Shown here one piece after another: positions 1-12,508 of a stretch of DNA of 64,000 nucleotides. The stretch is from Patella vulgata (taxonomy: Eukaryota; Mollusca; Gastropoda; Patellidae). The stretch covers positions 61,401,459-61,465,458 of the forward strand of contig NC_065879.2 in NCBI RefSeq assembly GCF_932274485.2, given 5' to 3'. Each line of letters opens with the position of its first letter. Position 1 is the first letter of the stretch. The notes under the pieces were generated by a model. The model was given only the letters and a program-made list of their open reading frames with translations, was not told the DNA's origin and ran no database searches. Position numbers and translations under genes: made by a program.

Positions 1-154
1 ATAATGATGATCAAGACTAGCCTAAAATTCAAAAGCTAATATCTCGGTTCACAGTGGAGCAATTTTACTGAAATTTTCAGCATATTCTATTTAGGTTATT
101 TATTTTTTAACTATTATAGATAGAACTATTAACTATCCCATGATACTACTTTAA
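1..154 (+). repeat. TTAA-ended MITE, copy d1 (cut by window start)
   Basis: This is the right-hand part of the family seen complete at 25028. Shared blocks are AATGATGATCAAG, CTCGGTTCA and AACTATTATAG. It ends CCCATGATACTACTTTAA, a diverged form of the terminal repeat. It is the most degraded of the five copies. Confidence 0.55.
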
Positions 155-1027
155 TAACATGAATGATTCACATCAGTCATCTATGAAAGTTGTGGATTTG
201 ATCTGACAAAAAGGATCTCCTGCTCCTTGATTAGTGGTTTCCTCACATCGTTAAAGAGTTTCTACCAAGGATACAGTTTATTATATAAACATATCTTAAC
301 ATCTACACACTTTTATTGCCTTTAACTTCATTTTTGATTAGAGACAATCTGTCAAACATTATGTAGAATATTTCTGCACTGTACACATATTTATTTTAGT
401 CAAATGATTTAACAGCTCATTATATTATTTTATGTTTTTCAGAGAAGATTTTACCATGTGATTTCTCATTATCACAGTGTATAAAAGGTTCCGACATGTT
501 ATCAACTGGTTATGTTCAACACCTGCGTACAATAGCATCCTTTACTTCATTTTAAATGGTCAATCGTGGTTCTCATATAACAAACCATGACAACATATCT
601 TCTGTGTATTATTTTGAGACACAAATGAACATATTTTACTGATTCAACATATTAGCATATGTTGACCAATGGATGATTCTATTCAATATACATAGGGTAG
701 AACTCCTATGTGTTAAGGGTAGAGCTTGAACAAGAGCTCCTATGTGTAATGGTAGAGTTGGAACATGAGTTAAGAGTTCCTATAAATTTAGTTATGGGTA
801 GAGCTTGAGTATGTTATTATAGATATGGAAATCATATAGATTTTAGTTACTGTCTATTGTTAGAATATAGAAATAGTTGAACTATATCTTTAAATTTCTC
901 ATGTATCCCCTGTTTGTATTATTATGATTGTTTTACAATACTTTGTTAAAATTATATTTGTTATAATTATATTTGTTATAATTTATTATATTATACATTA
1001 TTAACTTTATCATTTAATCTGTTGTTT

Positions 1028-1300
1028 TTATACACCCACATTTAAATGTAGTTGAATATCGTTGTCACCTCCAATTGATACACCATGTCTATCTTCATGA
1101 CATGAAGAATCCTATCGATTTTCAAACATTTTCCAATAATTACCGTCAGAGTTACAGCTGTTGATCAATTTGAAAATTGTTTTGGATGCTCTAATCTAAA
1201 GTTATCATTCAATTGACTTTGAATATACTGTATATATTCAGATTTAAATTACTTCTGATAACTGCTGAGGGCGTATGTTTTGTTGTCTGGCCAGCTATTT
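1028..1300 (+). mobile_element. Shared-end element c1 (type 2 core)
   Basis: The left end is ATACACCCACATTTAAATG and the right end GCTGAGGGCGTATGTTTTG. The interior holds one diverged type 2 unit (TTTTCAAACATTTTCCAATA, CAGAGTTACAGC). Confidence 0.6.
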
Positions 1301-1429
1301 TTATGTGATGTACTGGTATTGTAAAATTTAACTTTAATTATCAGTAGTCGTAACCAGAAAAGGGCTATTAAATATTACTGAATCAATGGGCATTGTCAGC
1401 AATCAAAACCATAAGACACATGTTTTTGA

Positions 1430-1760
1430 CAGATCATATTTCTAATGTAGATTTACATTATGCCGTCACCCAGGTCTGTCTGTCAACAATTGGCTCGTCA
1501 TTGCGATAGAGGCTACAGTTTTTAATAGATTTTTTCCAAATGTGATGTGAAGCATCAGTGTTATGAGAGGATGAACCCTGATAATTTTCAACATTATGTA
1601 TCCATAAAAGCTTGTGAACATGATATAGCGATAGAGATTAGATTTCTTTAATAAGGTATCCTTATTAAATTTGCTCAACATCCAAGTTTTCTTTTCAGAT
1701 AAGCTACTGTCTATGACCATATTATTTTTGGAGAAATAGCTGCTGTGTGGGCAATCCTTA
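1430..1760 (+). mobile_element. Shared-end element, type 4 core
   Basis: A degraded left end (TTACATTATGCCGTCACCC, CTGTCTGTC) is followed by the type 4 core (GAGGCTACAGTTTTTAATAG, GATGTGAAGCATCAG, GAGAGGATGAACCCTG). The right end is AGCTGCTGTGTGGGC. The same head as c1 with a different core. Confidence 0.5.
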
Positions 1761-2136
1761 AATAATGTGTTGATGGTATGATATTACAAGTAGTTGTTAT
1801 TTGTTATTGAATATAATTCATCTGTGATAGAACAAGATTAATGTTATATTAGTTTATTCTTTTTATATCTGTCTCAAATTATTTTCACTATACTATAATT
1901 GTACTATAATTGTTAATTTATAGGTTTTTAAAACTAATAATAGATTGTTCTTGCAATATGACAACAAAATTATTTCAAGCTTGCTTGGAGAGAGATGATC
2001 AACCATTATTTTAGTTAGCAACTTTATAAATCCATTATTACTACCAGTATTATTATCAGAGAGTAGAATTATTTATTAGGTGTCCATGTATTAGTTTTAA
2101 CTTATTTTATAAATTATGGCCAGATCTTCTCTAGTT

Positions 2137-2375
2137 ATATAAGGAGCACTTCTTATGTGTTGATCTAATGGCAAACAGTTGTGAAACCTTCGAGAGAATT
2201 AAATCTTCAGTAGACACCGCGATTAAATGGCGGAAAAACAAGTTGGCAGAGGATAATCCAGGAATTTTCTTAGGCTTCGTTACTTATAGTAAATGAACAG
2301 TGACTAACAACAAATGCAAGCTGTAAATTGATTCTGCCTTAATCAAGTCATTTGATAAACAAGGCTGATATAACT
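2137..2375 (+). repeat. Dispersed repeat r, copy 1 (unoccupied)
   Basis: This segment matches 18975-19181 plus the bases after the hAT insertion at 20048. Shared landmarks are TGTGTTGATCTA, GAGAATTAAA, CAGTAGAC and TCCAGGAATT. It contains a short open frame (MANSCETFERIKSS...), about 42 codons, that is not conserved in the other copy, so it is treated as repeat sequence and not a gene. Confidence 0.55.
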
Positions 2376-3899
2376 AGATTCTCGTAGTTTACATGAAATT
2401 ATAATGTTTAGAGAGGATTTGGCGCAAATTTTGGGTAGATTAGTTTGGATATGTTTGTCATTCAAATATATCATTAAATCACAGTTTGTATGTGGAAAGC
2501 CAATTTTAAAACCATGTTAAATGCCATGCCTGATTTTAGATAATCTTTGAAATATAAAATGCAACAGATAAAATGATTTTAACTCTATTGTTTTCTTTAT
2601 TTTACAAATAACCCATATTGTATCTCGAATTGAAATTTTTTTGAATCTGGCCCAAAACCATGATAACTGGGGTAAGGAATATACAAAATGTTTTTGAAAA
2701 GGAAAGTTTAGAACAGCGTTCTATCACATTTGAGTAAACAGGTCTTTATATGTGGGCCTCATAATTATTTGCTGGAAAATTATGAATTGATGGACCAGCT
2801 TGTTATTCCATTTACTATAAATAAATAAACAATAATATGGTTTTAAGTTTGGGGTAAATTATGCAAAATTTATTATAATTGAAACTCATGGAAAATTAAT
2901 CTTCAAGAGCCAAAAGTGTATGTGATGAGAATAGACAAATATAAACCATGTTATCGATTAAAATATTGTTTTCTTGTTTTTATTTAATACCAAGCAAATC
3001 ACAACATCCTATTTTGTATTTTATAAAGTGGTGTAATCTAATATTTATGTGTTTCGTTCAGCTCTGGCCATCACTTAGATAACAAACCTCATCTCTCAAC
3101 CCTCCCTGTTTCGAGATGAGAGATGGTGCTATATAGTTCCACGTAGCAAAGCCCAACACAAATCACATCGGGCTTCAGTAAGCAAAATTGACAATATTTT
3201 TCATCAAAACAACGATTGATTATTGTTATTTATAATATTTCTGCCACATCCAAATACAATTAACCATATAATCCTACCTGAAACGAGTATAAATCATTGT
3301 GTTTAAAATCGAGGCGTTAAGCCGTTACTGGGAATGCCATTTTTAAACGGGAGATGTATGACGGTGTATGTCGCTTCATTAATTTAAGCGCGAATATCTG
3401 GAGTTAGGCGTTGGTTGTGCCACTACATTGGCCTTTGTAAGTTTAATTAGTCATAATAGTATAAATTATCTTATTTTTAAGATGTTACATGCATTAATAA
3501 AGAAATTGAGTTTGTCACTTGGAACTAAAAGCACCCAATCGTAGCTAAAAACAAACTCATCAGTATGTTTTTACCTACAGTTCTTGTAGTTAGGCGTCGA
3601 TAAGTGACTCACATAGTGAATCTCTCATTTATCATCATCTGTTTATGAAAGTGCTGCATTTTCTTGCATCTTGATATATGTTACCTCTAGTGGAAACATG
3701 AGAACAAAGAATAAGAAAAAACAAGAGCAATGCTAACGCTGCATGAAACGTCCAAATTTCTGCTTTGAATGACGGTAGTTTTTAAACGAAGAGAATGAAA
3801 TATGAAATGGCTGCATTGACTGTAATAAAGCAAAACCAATAGGCGCTGTCCTTTGGTTATAAGGAGGAATAAATGCCAAGTTCCAAGATGATCCATTCG

Positions 3900-4025
3900 T
3901 AACCGTAGTCTGTAGGCGAGACACAAGTGAGTGCAGCACTTCCCCTGGGTATCTTGGCGCAATATAGCCCGGTTGGAGCTGACGTGCCATAAAACAACAT
4001 TTCATTTCCCCTGGTACGTATCGGG
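3900..4025 (-). repeat. Possible SINE-related fragment
   Basis: On the minus strand GGGGAAATGAAATG, GCACGTCAGCTCC and GGGCTATATTGCGCC resemble the shared SINE tail and next block. The overlapping 110-codon minus frame is probably non-coding repeat sequence. Confidence 0.35.
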
Positions 4026-5499
4026 TATGCACCAAAATCAATATTTGATGTCCTTGTAGAGGCAATAAGTGTGCTAAGTTTCAAGACATCTGTTAGAAAA
4101 GAACGGTCACAAAATATTTAAGAAAATAAGTGGCTGCGGCAATCATATATCTGTAGGTGATACACAAAAGTGGTGGGGTAAACTCACCTTCTTAAGTCAA
4201 TAACGTGAAGTCCAAGATTTCATAACTGCAACATTAGAAGTCATACCTACAATGTAGACGATTAGTGGCCAAAACAAAGTATGTGTAGCAAGGATGGTGT
4301 TAGACGTCTAATTTGGTAAGCATTGTTCCATGTTCGACCGACTATGCTACAATCATTTTTATTGAGGTTGATTACCAAAACTTGCCTAAGGTGGATTGTG
4401 CTGGATTTTTTCTTTGAGTACTATGTACATGCCTCACAAAAAAGTAATTCTCATTTTTTTCCACAGGTTGGAGGATCTCCTAACTCTAAATGTTTTTAGT
4501 TTTTATCCATAGTCATTCAGTACAAATTAGCCCTATTCAATTAGAAGAAAGTAAATTTGGTGTTTTATTATGTAAAAATCATCGGATTATTTTTTTCTTT
4601 CACTATACCCATCTGCCTGAAAGGTCTCATTGGCCGAAAGTCAGTGGGACAGCCACCCCGCTCCTGGCTCGTATATGCTTTAATTACAAAAGAATTTGAT
4701 GTGGATTCTGTTTGTGACATTTAAAGGCTCAATACCACTCTTGTTGTAACTGAATAATATGTCCCAATCTTTATTCTGGTCAACAAATTGTACTATTTTA
4801 GAATATTTCAATTAATTGATGATACAAATTTCATCTTAACACACCTTATTTTAAAATTTTGAAAAATTCAACATAATGGTTTGAAACGTCTAACGTAAAC
4901 CTTTTCAAATGAAACTTCGATTTAAACATATTTTCGAACCCTCTGGACAAGTAAAATAGGATGTAATGGATAATTTACACAACAGGTAGGACACTTAAAC
5001 ATCTAGTACTTAGATAGGAGATATTATTTATTTTCTGGAGCTTTCAAGCCAGCAAGAGTGTTATTGTCCCTTTAATCATTTTCAGTAATGTTTCAAGTCA
5101 ACAAAAGTCCAACATATCTACCTCGGCAATATATATGTGCTATGATTATTTTGACACATCCGGGCTCTAGCACACTTAATAAGTAAATAAATGGGGGGCC
5201 CTGCAGTCCAGTTCCCCTCTCAAAAAAAGGTTGTAGGCTACAGTTATATTGAAATTGAATTAGGGTATAAAAATAGCATTGATTTTTTATTTGAACAGAT
5301 GTAGATTAAATAGAAAAGTAATATCTCAAATCACTAAATGCTCAACAGTTAGCAATGTCAAATATCAAATTGTTGTTCAGTAAACTCCAATCAAATTTGT
5401 TGTTTATCCCTTCAGATATCTGAAGAGTCCAATTCCTGAGTAACGTCCCCTTCTGTGTGATGGTGGAACCTGATAACGCAGAGTTGAATTAATTCTTCC

Positions 5500-5558
5500 C
5501 ATCTTCATTAGCCCAGTGTAGGAGCTGAAATAGGACGTTAAACCCCATTTCATTTCAT
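5500..5558 (+). repeat. SINE (a type), 3' fragment
   Basis: Fragment AGCCCAGTGTAGGAGCTG then GGACGTTAAACCCCATTTC. Confidence 0.6.
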
Positions 5559-6734
5559 TGATTTATTTTCAAATTTTTGTACAAACATTGACAATTAATA
5601 TTCTAAATCTAATCAAAATGATTTAAATAAAATAACAATAACAATTGTAAAATAAAAAAATTTAGTTTAAAATTAATTTTTTTCTTTGTAAATCAGACGT
5701 TTATATTTTACATGTAGGCCTATGTGGTTGTGAAAAAAAAAAAGTATTCCAACTTTCTGAGGTTGCCCTAATTAACAACCTCCGTTCATTTCGATATAAA
5801 TCCATTTATCTACTAAGTATTTTAAACTAAATCTTCTTTAGCTAGTGTTGTGGCGGCAGTGTACTAAAGACTTTGAAATATGCATTGATGTCCCGGACGT
5901 CTTTGCTGTCTTATTCGTACTCTTTGGATCCGCCTAGCTTACAGGTGTCACGTTGTTACTATTTTTAGTTCAGGTAAAAACATTTGTTAGCCTCGTCACT
6001 ATGTTGACATAAATTAGATACAAAAGAGTTCTAGTTTAAAAACACTTAGAACAATGTAAATCATTTTGGAATTATTCAATTATTGACTATTTCATACATT
6101 AAAAGTAATTTACTTATGTATTATATGACTAAAAAGAATAATTATTTGAAACAATGAATAATTTAATTATTGAAATAATCCGTTTTAAGATATCACTACG
6201 AGATGTAAGGCGGTTAATATACCATGTTTGAACATCGACGGAAACGTGTGTAATGGATTCATTCATTCAAGAATAATTTTATGCGATTAAATATGATGGA
6301 CAGTTAAATGGATTATCACCAGAGCACAGAATGGCTGTTGGAAAATATAGTTTAAAGCTTCATTTACCCGGCAGAATTGAAGGGTGGCTTAATATTTGGG
6401 GTAGGTCTAAAATTATTTTCTAATCCAGAAATATATCGGATCGCATAAATGTGTCAGAATGTTTTCACCGTCTTCAACTCTATTTACTCGTATGTCAGAC
6501 TGACAAATTGTTTGCACGACATTTAAACAGAAACCTGTCTTTATATTAAGATTTACTCAACGAACGAAACTATATAAAGTAAAAAAAAAAAAAAGTTAAT
6601 ACATGTACACTGACGAAAGGAATGTTGTTGTTTTTCTTCAGAAAATGTTTCTATTAGTATTAGTATTAGGGCCTAACAATTTGTTCAATAATGTTGTCCT
6701 TTCCTAAGTAACAACAACAATTGGCATAACGCAA

Positions 6735-7035
6735 CACGGTAGCACGATTTAGCCAAAACCCCCATTATTTCAACTTACAGATAATAATTAATATCGATAT
6801 TTCATACTATATATTTGATAATATACCGTTCTTTATGCCAAATTGTCATTTTATATACATTACAATCGTGACGTTTATTGTGTCAAAATGCCCCGCAAAA
6901 TGCGAATTCCAAGGGTTAATTAACACGATTTAGCCAAATCCACCATTATTTCAACTCATATAATGATAATCTATATTTGATAATTTACTGTTTTTTAAGC
7001 CAAATTGGCAATTTTAATTTACATTAATAACAAGG
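6735..7035 (+). repeat. Imperfect tandem duplication, about 175 bp period
   Basis: CACGATTTAGCCAAA, CATTATTTCAACT, TATATTTGATAAT and GCCAAATTG occur in order twice (from about 6743 and 6924). Confidence 0.65.
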
Positions 7036-7549
7036 AGCTAATTCAAAGAGAATGTAGCCTACTTGATTATGTGCAACATTTCGACTATGTTTCCCTAGGC
7101 CTACACAGCAACTGGCTAGCTATGTGTCTTAAAAAAAAAAGGATGGCCATAGATAGCAATTATCTGATCTGAAAACTTGATTGTAATGTAAACTTTAAAA
7201 AGTCAGATCTCTATTGAGTTCACAAGTTTTTTTTTACATGTCACATACACATACCTCTTGAAGAAAAAGGCTGAGAATGTTTAAGATTAATAAGATCAAT
7301 GCATCCCAATGCTTCACACCAAATTTGAAAATCAAAAGGGCTAATCCTCTTACAGGCTTAATGCTGTACAGTTTCTGTTGAGTTCACAAGGTGTGCAGAA
7401 AAGGGGACATAACTCAGGAACAGAATATCGCAGAATACTGAGATATCCAAATGACCCCAGTTCTTCCCACCAAATTTAAAGAGAATTCGCAAGAATTATG
7501 GAAAAGATGATCAACCTTCCGAAGGGAGCTACGGTGACCCAGTGGGTAC

Positions 7550-7670
7550 GACATTGGCTCGCTAATCTGGATTAAAATAGTAGCTTTTTTTCAAATTTCA
7601 TGTGAAGCATTACGAGAGCACGAACCCCATATTCCGGTGCTCCCCCCACCCCCTCTTTTTGAAACATTGT
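7550..7670 (+). repeat. Type 4 core fragment
   Basis: ATTGGCTCGCTAATC, TTTCATGTGAAGCATTACGA and GAGCACGAACCCC match the type 4 unit. Confidence 0.45.
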
Positions 7671-8192
7671 TTAAGTACATGTACATTTACGGCTGGGTAG
7701 ACTGAGATAAAGTCTATTATTCAAATACAAGTTTAGGATTGATCACACAGATAAAGTGAAGATAGAATATACAGTGGAGGGTGGGGGGGGGCACATATCA
7801 ATGATGGTGTATGGGTTGTTGTACAGTGTACATGTAGTGTTAATCATGAATAAATAATGTCCTTACTAGTCTGTTAAAATGAATCAACTTGGGTGTGTGG
7901 AAAAACTATATGTAATCCTATTCTTTATTGATCTGTGGTGTTTAAATGATCATCAGTAGATGCCACTAGATGAGCATATACATTTACATACATGTAGCTG
8001 AATATTTAAAAAAAATGTTATGTAATTTTAGTTGTCATAAAACCTTTTTAGATATTAAACAAAAACTTGAAATGACCCAGTGTATTATGTAAATTGTACT
8101 TGTAAAAAAAAGATGAATGAATCTGCTTTAATGAATCTGCACATAATCAGATACATGTACAAATGGTAGAACAGAAGAAAGGTTATTTTAAT

Positions 8193-8392
8193 TGAAATGA
8201 AATGGGGTTTAACGTCCTACTGTTCTGCTCCTAAACTGGGCTAATGAAGACGGCCCTCCGTCCTGCATCACTGACAAGGGGAAACCACGCCGGAAAATCT
8301 GGATGAACTTTCTCGGCCAATGCAGGGATTGAACACCCGACCTTCAGGCTAGTGAGCCAGCTTCTTGCCCACTTAGCCACGTGATCCCCTTT
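8193..8392 (-). repeat. SINE (a type), internally shortened
   Basis: It has the same tail (GAAATGAAATGGGGTTTAAC on the plus strand) and head (AGGCTAGTGAGCCAG) as 51104-51448, but about 150 bases of the middle are missing. Confidence 0.8.
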
Positions 8393-8403
8393 ATTTTAAT
8401 AGT

Positions 8404-8690
8404 CTTTATTACTATTAACATACATGTACACGCAAAACAAAACCGATAAGACAAACCTGCGGACAATACAAACAACACAGACATTGCAAGAAATAAACAA
8501 CAAATTTCAAATCAAGGGGATGAGTCTTAAGCGTCCATTGTACTGTACAGTCCATGGTCTGTAATGATGCAGGCTTCACTCAAAATGAAAAAAATCAATG
8601 AATGGTTTACAAGAATGATGTAATAGAAATAATGCGACCAGTCTTGACGGTGGTTTTCTCCTAAATGGTGATAGCCTGTCAATTGACGTC
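8404..8690 (+). repeat. Dispersed repeat e, copy 1
   Basis: It matches 49190-49430: AACAACACAGACATTGCAAG, ATGATGCAGGCTTCACTCA and CTTGACGGTGGTTTTCTCC. It adjoins the a-type SINE at 8193-8392. Confidence 0.6.
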
Positions 8691-8863
8691 ATGAGTTAGA
8701 CCATCAAATTTTTTTAACAATAAGAGCGATAATCCAGATGAAAGTCAATCTCTAGTTTCATTTATCCTGTTCATTACAAATATCAGACCATCAGAGATCG
8801 TGGGTTGAATAGATGACCTTATAGTACTAGATGTAGTAAAACAGAGCTGAACATGCATGTATT

Positions 8864-9560
8864 TTTATATGCCCACATTTTCATGTAGATGTATTATGAT
8901 GTTGCCCATACATTCACATTTGGTTGTGGCTACTCTATAGGTTAAAATTTTTATAGGATTACGATGAAACTTGAAATATATGTTTATACATGTATCCCAA
9001 GGATATCGGATGGGTTCAATTTTGGCATGTATCTGAGTAATCTAACTGTAAGACCAATTTCATAGATTATTGCCCCTGATTGTATGAGAGGTCAAAAAAA
9101 TTTATCCCATTTTGAAAAAACTAAAAATATATGTATATAACCCAAAGATCTTGGCAAGTACATGTATTGGACTGTAACTTCATGGGTTATGGCCTCTAGA
9201 GGTCACAATTTCTATTTCGATTTTGAAAACATTCAAATATATCTCTGTTACAATGTACACACCATAATTAATGAATTTGATGAAAATCGCACCAAAACTT
9301 CCTGTCAAAATGGCCCCTTGACCCTCCCCTTTACGCAGATAGTGATAAAGCATGTAATACATACATGTATTGATATTTGTGGACCCTCTAGAGGCCACAA
9401 TTTTTTTCCTATTTAGATGAACATCACATATGCATATATATGTACATGTAAATGTATATTATATAAACATTACATGTATGTGTATTAAAGATCGAAAGAC
9501 TTTTGAATGAGTGCGCATCAGACCTGAACTTCTTTGGTTATGACCCTCGCCTTTTACGCA
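8864..9560 (+). mobile_element. Shared-end element c2 (type 1 core), right end degraded
   Basis: It begins ATATGCCCACATTTTCATG. Type 1 units follow (GATGAAACTTGAAATATA, GACCCTCTAGAGGCCACAA, TGATTGTATGAGAG). The right end is not clear, so the stop is approximate. Confidence 0.6.
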
Positions 9561-9682
9561 AAATGTATGTAAAGTATCAAAAGATGAGCCAGAAGTCATC
9601 CATGGTGTTTTATGCATGATATCATTTAGGAGTATCCTTTCTTTATTGATATTTTAACTGTTTTCTTGCCATTATTTGGCAG

Positions 9683-9764
9683 CCATTACTGTGAGACGTG
9701 AAAAAAAAATCATCATCGAACTTGATCAGTCAAGACATTCACTTTATGGAGACCTACTGTACAT
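9683..9764 (+). CDS. Weak candidate exon upstream of the host gene
   Basis: An acceptor (CCATTATTTGGCAG) is followed by an open frame with protein-like composition (AITVRREKKIIIELDQ, then SRHSLYGDLLY) and a possible donor GTATGT at 9765. It would enter in phase 1 and leave in phase 2, so it cannot join exon 20649 directly; a further exon would be needed. It lies just before the long hairpin and could be chance or part of an old repeat. Confidence 0.2.
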
Positions 9765-9839
9765 GTATGTACGTATACATACACAAAGTTTGAACATTCT
9801 ACCTGAGCCTGCTTTCTCCGAAAGATGGTGGACAGCTAA

Positions 9840-10605
9840 TAGAATAGAAAGTTTAAAGGACAATATTGGTGCCAGTCATTATCACATGTGATAGAACTGG
9901 TTAAACACATTCCAAATATTATTTTATCACAGAGATCATTGCTATGATAGATGAGTAATCAATGTTTCAACAATAGGAAGTGACGAACGCAAAAGGAAAA
10001 CATGAGTTATCCCTCTATTATAACTGACTGAAGTGACGGGTGATAACAGATACATGGCGAATTTCTGCTCACTAATATTTCCTTCGAAGACCAAAAGTTG
10101 TTGTATGGGACTGTGAAAGGATATCTGACAATTCATAAACAAAATTGACTGTCACTAGATAAGAGAACATGAAAGAAAAATAGAAAAAGTCTGTGCATTA
10201 CCATGTTTTTATAAGTATAGAATGAATAAACACCAGTAATGTATGGACTGTTTCTATTTTTGTTTCTATTTTTCTCGTGTTCTCTTATCTAATGACATTC
10301 AATTACTTTTTTGAATTGTCAGATATACTCTTACAGTCTCATATAACAACTTTTGGTCTTTGAAGGAATTTTTAGTGAGCAGAAATTCACCCATGTATCT
10401 GTTATCATCCGTCACTTCAGCCAGTTATAATAGAGGGATAACTCATGTTTTCCTTTTGCGTTCGTCAATTCCTATTGTTGGAACATTGATTACTCATCTA
10501 TCGTAGCAATGATCTCTGTGATAAAATAATTTTTGGAACATGTTTAACCAGTTCTATCACATATGTGATAATAACTGGCACCAATATTGTCCTTTAAACA
10601 TTCTA
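9840..10605. repeat. Long hairpin: two ~360 bp inverted arms with a ~50 bp loop
   Basis: The left arm (about 9840-10196) and right arm (about 10245-10605) are reverse complements at roughly nine bases in ten. Landmarks such as GACAATATTGGTGCCAG, CGTTCGTC and ACCAAAAGTTGTT appear in both. Small substitutions and short indels are spread along both arms, so the fold-back is not brand new. There is no coding capacity. If transcribed from either side it would fold into one long stem, a possible source of endogenous siRNA. It may also be a fold-back transposon. Confidence 0.85.
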
Positions 10606-11899
10606 CATTCACCTCAATTTATTGGATTGTCACATGTACATGTAAGTAGAGACTGGATTCCTTAAAAAAAGAATATCCACATATTACAATCACCCTTTAC
10701 GTCCATCTTTCCACACTTCTTGTCAGAAAATTAGAGGTTACAGTTTTTATCAGATGTTTCTGAAATATAACAAGATGATGATCCCTATTCTTTACGGCAA
10801 AATTAGATTGACATTTTTAGGGTTAGGCCTCTTTTTTGCCAAAATCTGTTGAAGATCCCATGCCTATTTCTTTTCGGCTTTATTAGATTAATATTTGTAG
10901 ATTTAAGCAGGCTTACATTGTATGTCGACTTTGCAACTCGGAACAACTGCTTTCAACCAGTTGCAACTGTCGATCAAATCAGCAACTGAATTCAAAGCAC
11001 TCATATTGACTTGGAACTGATGGCGATTACAATTAACATGTAACTGTTAATTTATTTATCACTTGATCAACAAAATGGCAAATACCTTAAAAAATGCATA
11101 ATTTATTTCTTAATTGTATATTCACATATACAGACAATATGGCTGACTTTGAGATTATCAGTCTGTCATGTTAATATTTTGATTTAAAGTCTATATAACA
11201 TGACTGTAAGATGTATAAAAGCTTTTTTAGGTCTGAGGATAAGTTGCTGTCTATGGCTACATTTTTTTCAAGACATACACATTCCATGCAGTATGTTCAA
11301 TGTGTAATGACAACCAGTCACTATATATTATCAAATTTTTTTATTGGATCATAAAAATAAGTTAACGACATGGTAATAATAACATGACAGCAATGGCTTT
11401 GGGATTAAAGCATTCTGTCCATTACTATGTATATAAAATGAAATAACAGTAATTCTTCTAATGATTTTAGCAGATTTATTTACCAACCGGAAAAAGAGGT
11501 TTTTATTATTTATCAAGTGTTACATGTATATATCCACTTCATATCAAATTATGAAGAGTATTTTTAAAGACTTGAGTATTCAACAAGGTCAAGGATTAGG
11601 GTCAGACTGTTGGAAGTGCAGTGGGTGTTGACTGCACTGTTCAAGTACTGCTGAAATTGTACATGAGAAGTGGATTTAGGTGTTCACTCATGCTTTATCT
11701 AAAATCATTGTCAAAAGATTTCATGAATTAGAAAGTAATTCTGAGGGATAACTGCAAAATATACCATCAAAAAATACAATCCTTCGGCATTAGCTCGTTT
11801 GATGCAGAAAAGCAGAAGCCAAACCCAATTTCATTCCATGAACAATCCAACCAAGATTTAATAAATTGCAATTGTGATTTACCCCGCCCCCGCCCCAAC
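10606..11899. other. AT-rich stretch, nothing identified
   Basis: It contains a type 4 right-end remnant near 11210-11290 and scattered TACATGTA, but no coding signal. Confidence 0.4.
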
Positions 11900-12345
11900 C
11901 TATTTGTCCACCGCCTTTCGAAGAAAGCAGGGGACTATTAAAATGGGTTCGTCCGTCTGCCTGTCTGTCCGTCTGTCTGTCACACTTTATGAGACACAAT
12001 ACATGTAATTCTCCTTCTAATTGAGCTAGAATGTTCAAACTTGTACATGTAGGTGTTTATTAGGTCAATGCCTTGATGGAGTTTGAAGATGAGCATTTTC
12101 TGCTTAGGGTAAGCAGAGATAAGCAATTTGATTAGTTGATGCTTTGGGACACGATAACTTATAGTTCTAATAAAGTGAGAGTGATGAAACTTGGTGTATA
12201 GTTTCATCACATCAATACTTTGACTAAGTTCGATAATGAACATTTTCTGCTAAGGGTAAGCAGAGTGATAAGCAATTTGATTGGTCAAGACTTTGGAACA
12301 CAATAATTCTCGGTTTGGGAGATCCGCCTCACTGTTGGCTTGTTC
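11900..12345 (+). mobile_element. Shared-end-like element, type 3 core
   Basis: The head is GGGTTCGTCCGTCTGCC and GTCTGTC repeats. Two tandem units share TGAGCATTTTCTGC/GAACATTTTCTGC, AAGCAATTTGATT and GATAACTTATAG. It ends GGAGATCCGCCTCACTG then GGCTTGTT. Confidence 0.55.
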
Positions 12346-12508
12346 AGAATTATCTTTATTGCAGATTTTGATTGGTACAATGTATTTGTAGGTTGAAATG
12401 CAGTAGACAAAAGATACTTGACACATCAATGAGCAAGTCTAAGGAAAAGTGGTAAAAAACCCCTGAAAAAATTGGCATTAATAATCCCAGGCTTAATTTT
12501 TACACATG

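Larger units (their letters stand above)
2376..8192. other. AT-rich region with no credible gene
   Basis: Apart from the SINE fragments, the tandem repeat at 6735 and a type 4 fragment, I see nothing. A strong acceptor-like sequence at 4437-4466 (TTTTTTCCACAG) leads into frames that close within about 15 codons. Confidence 0.4.

Noticed and set aside
3733-4065. 110-codon minus-strand open frame
   Set aside because: Its start overlaps SINE-like sequence and no motif is recognisable.
4437-4699. Excellent acceptor-like sequence followed by a 69-codon frame
   Set aside because: All three frames from the acceptor close within about 15 codons, and the longer frame is hydrophobic and low in complexity.
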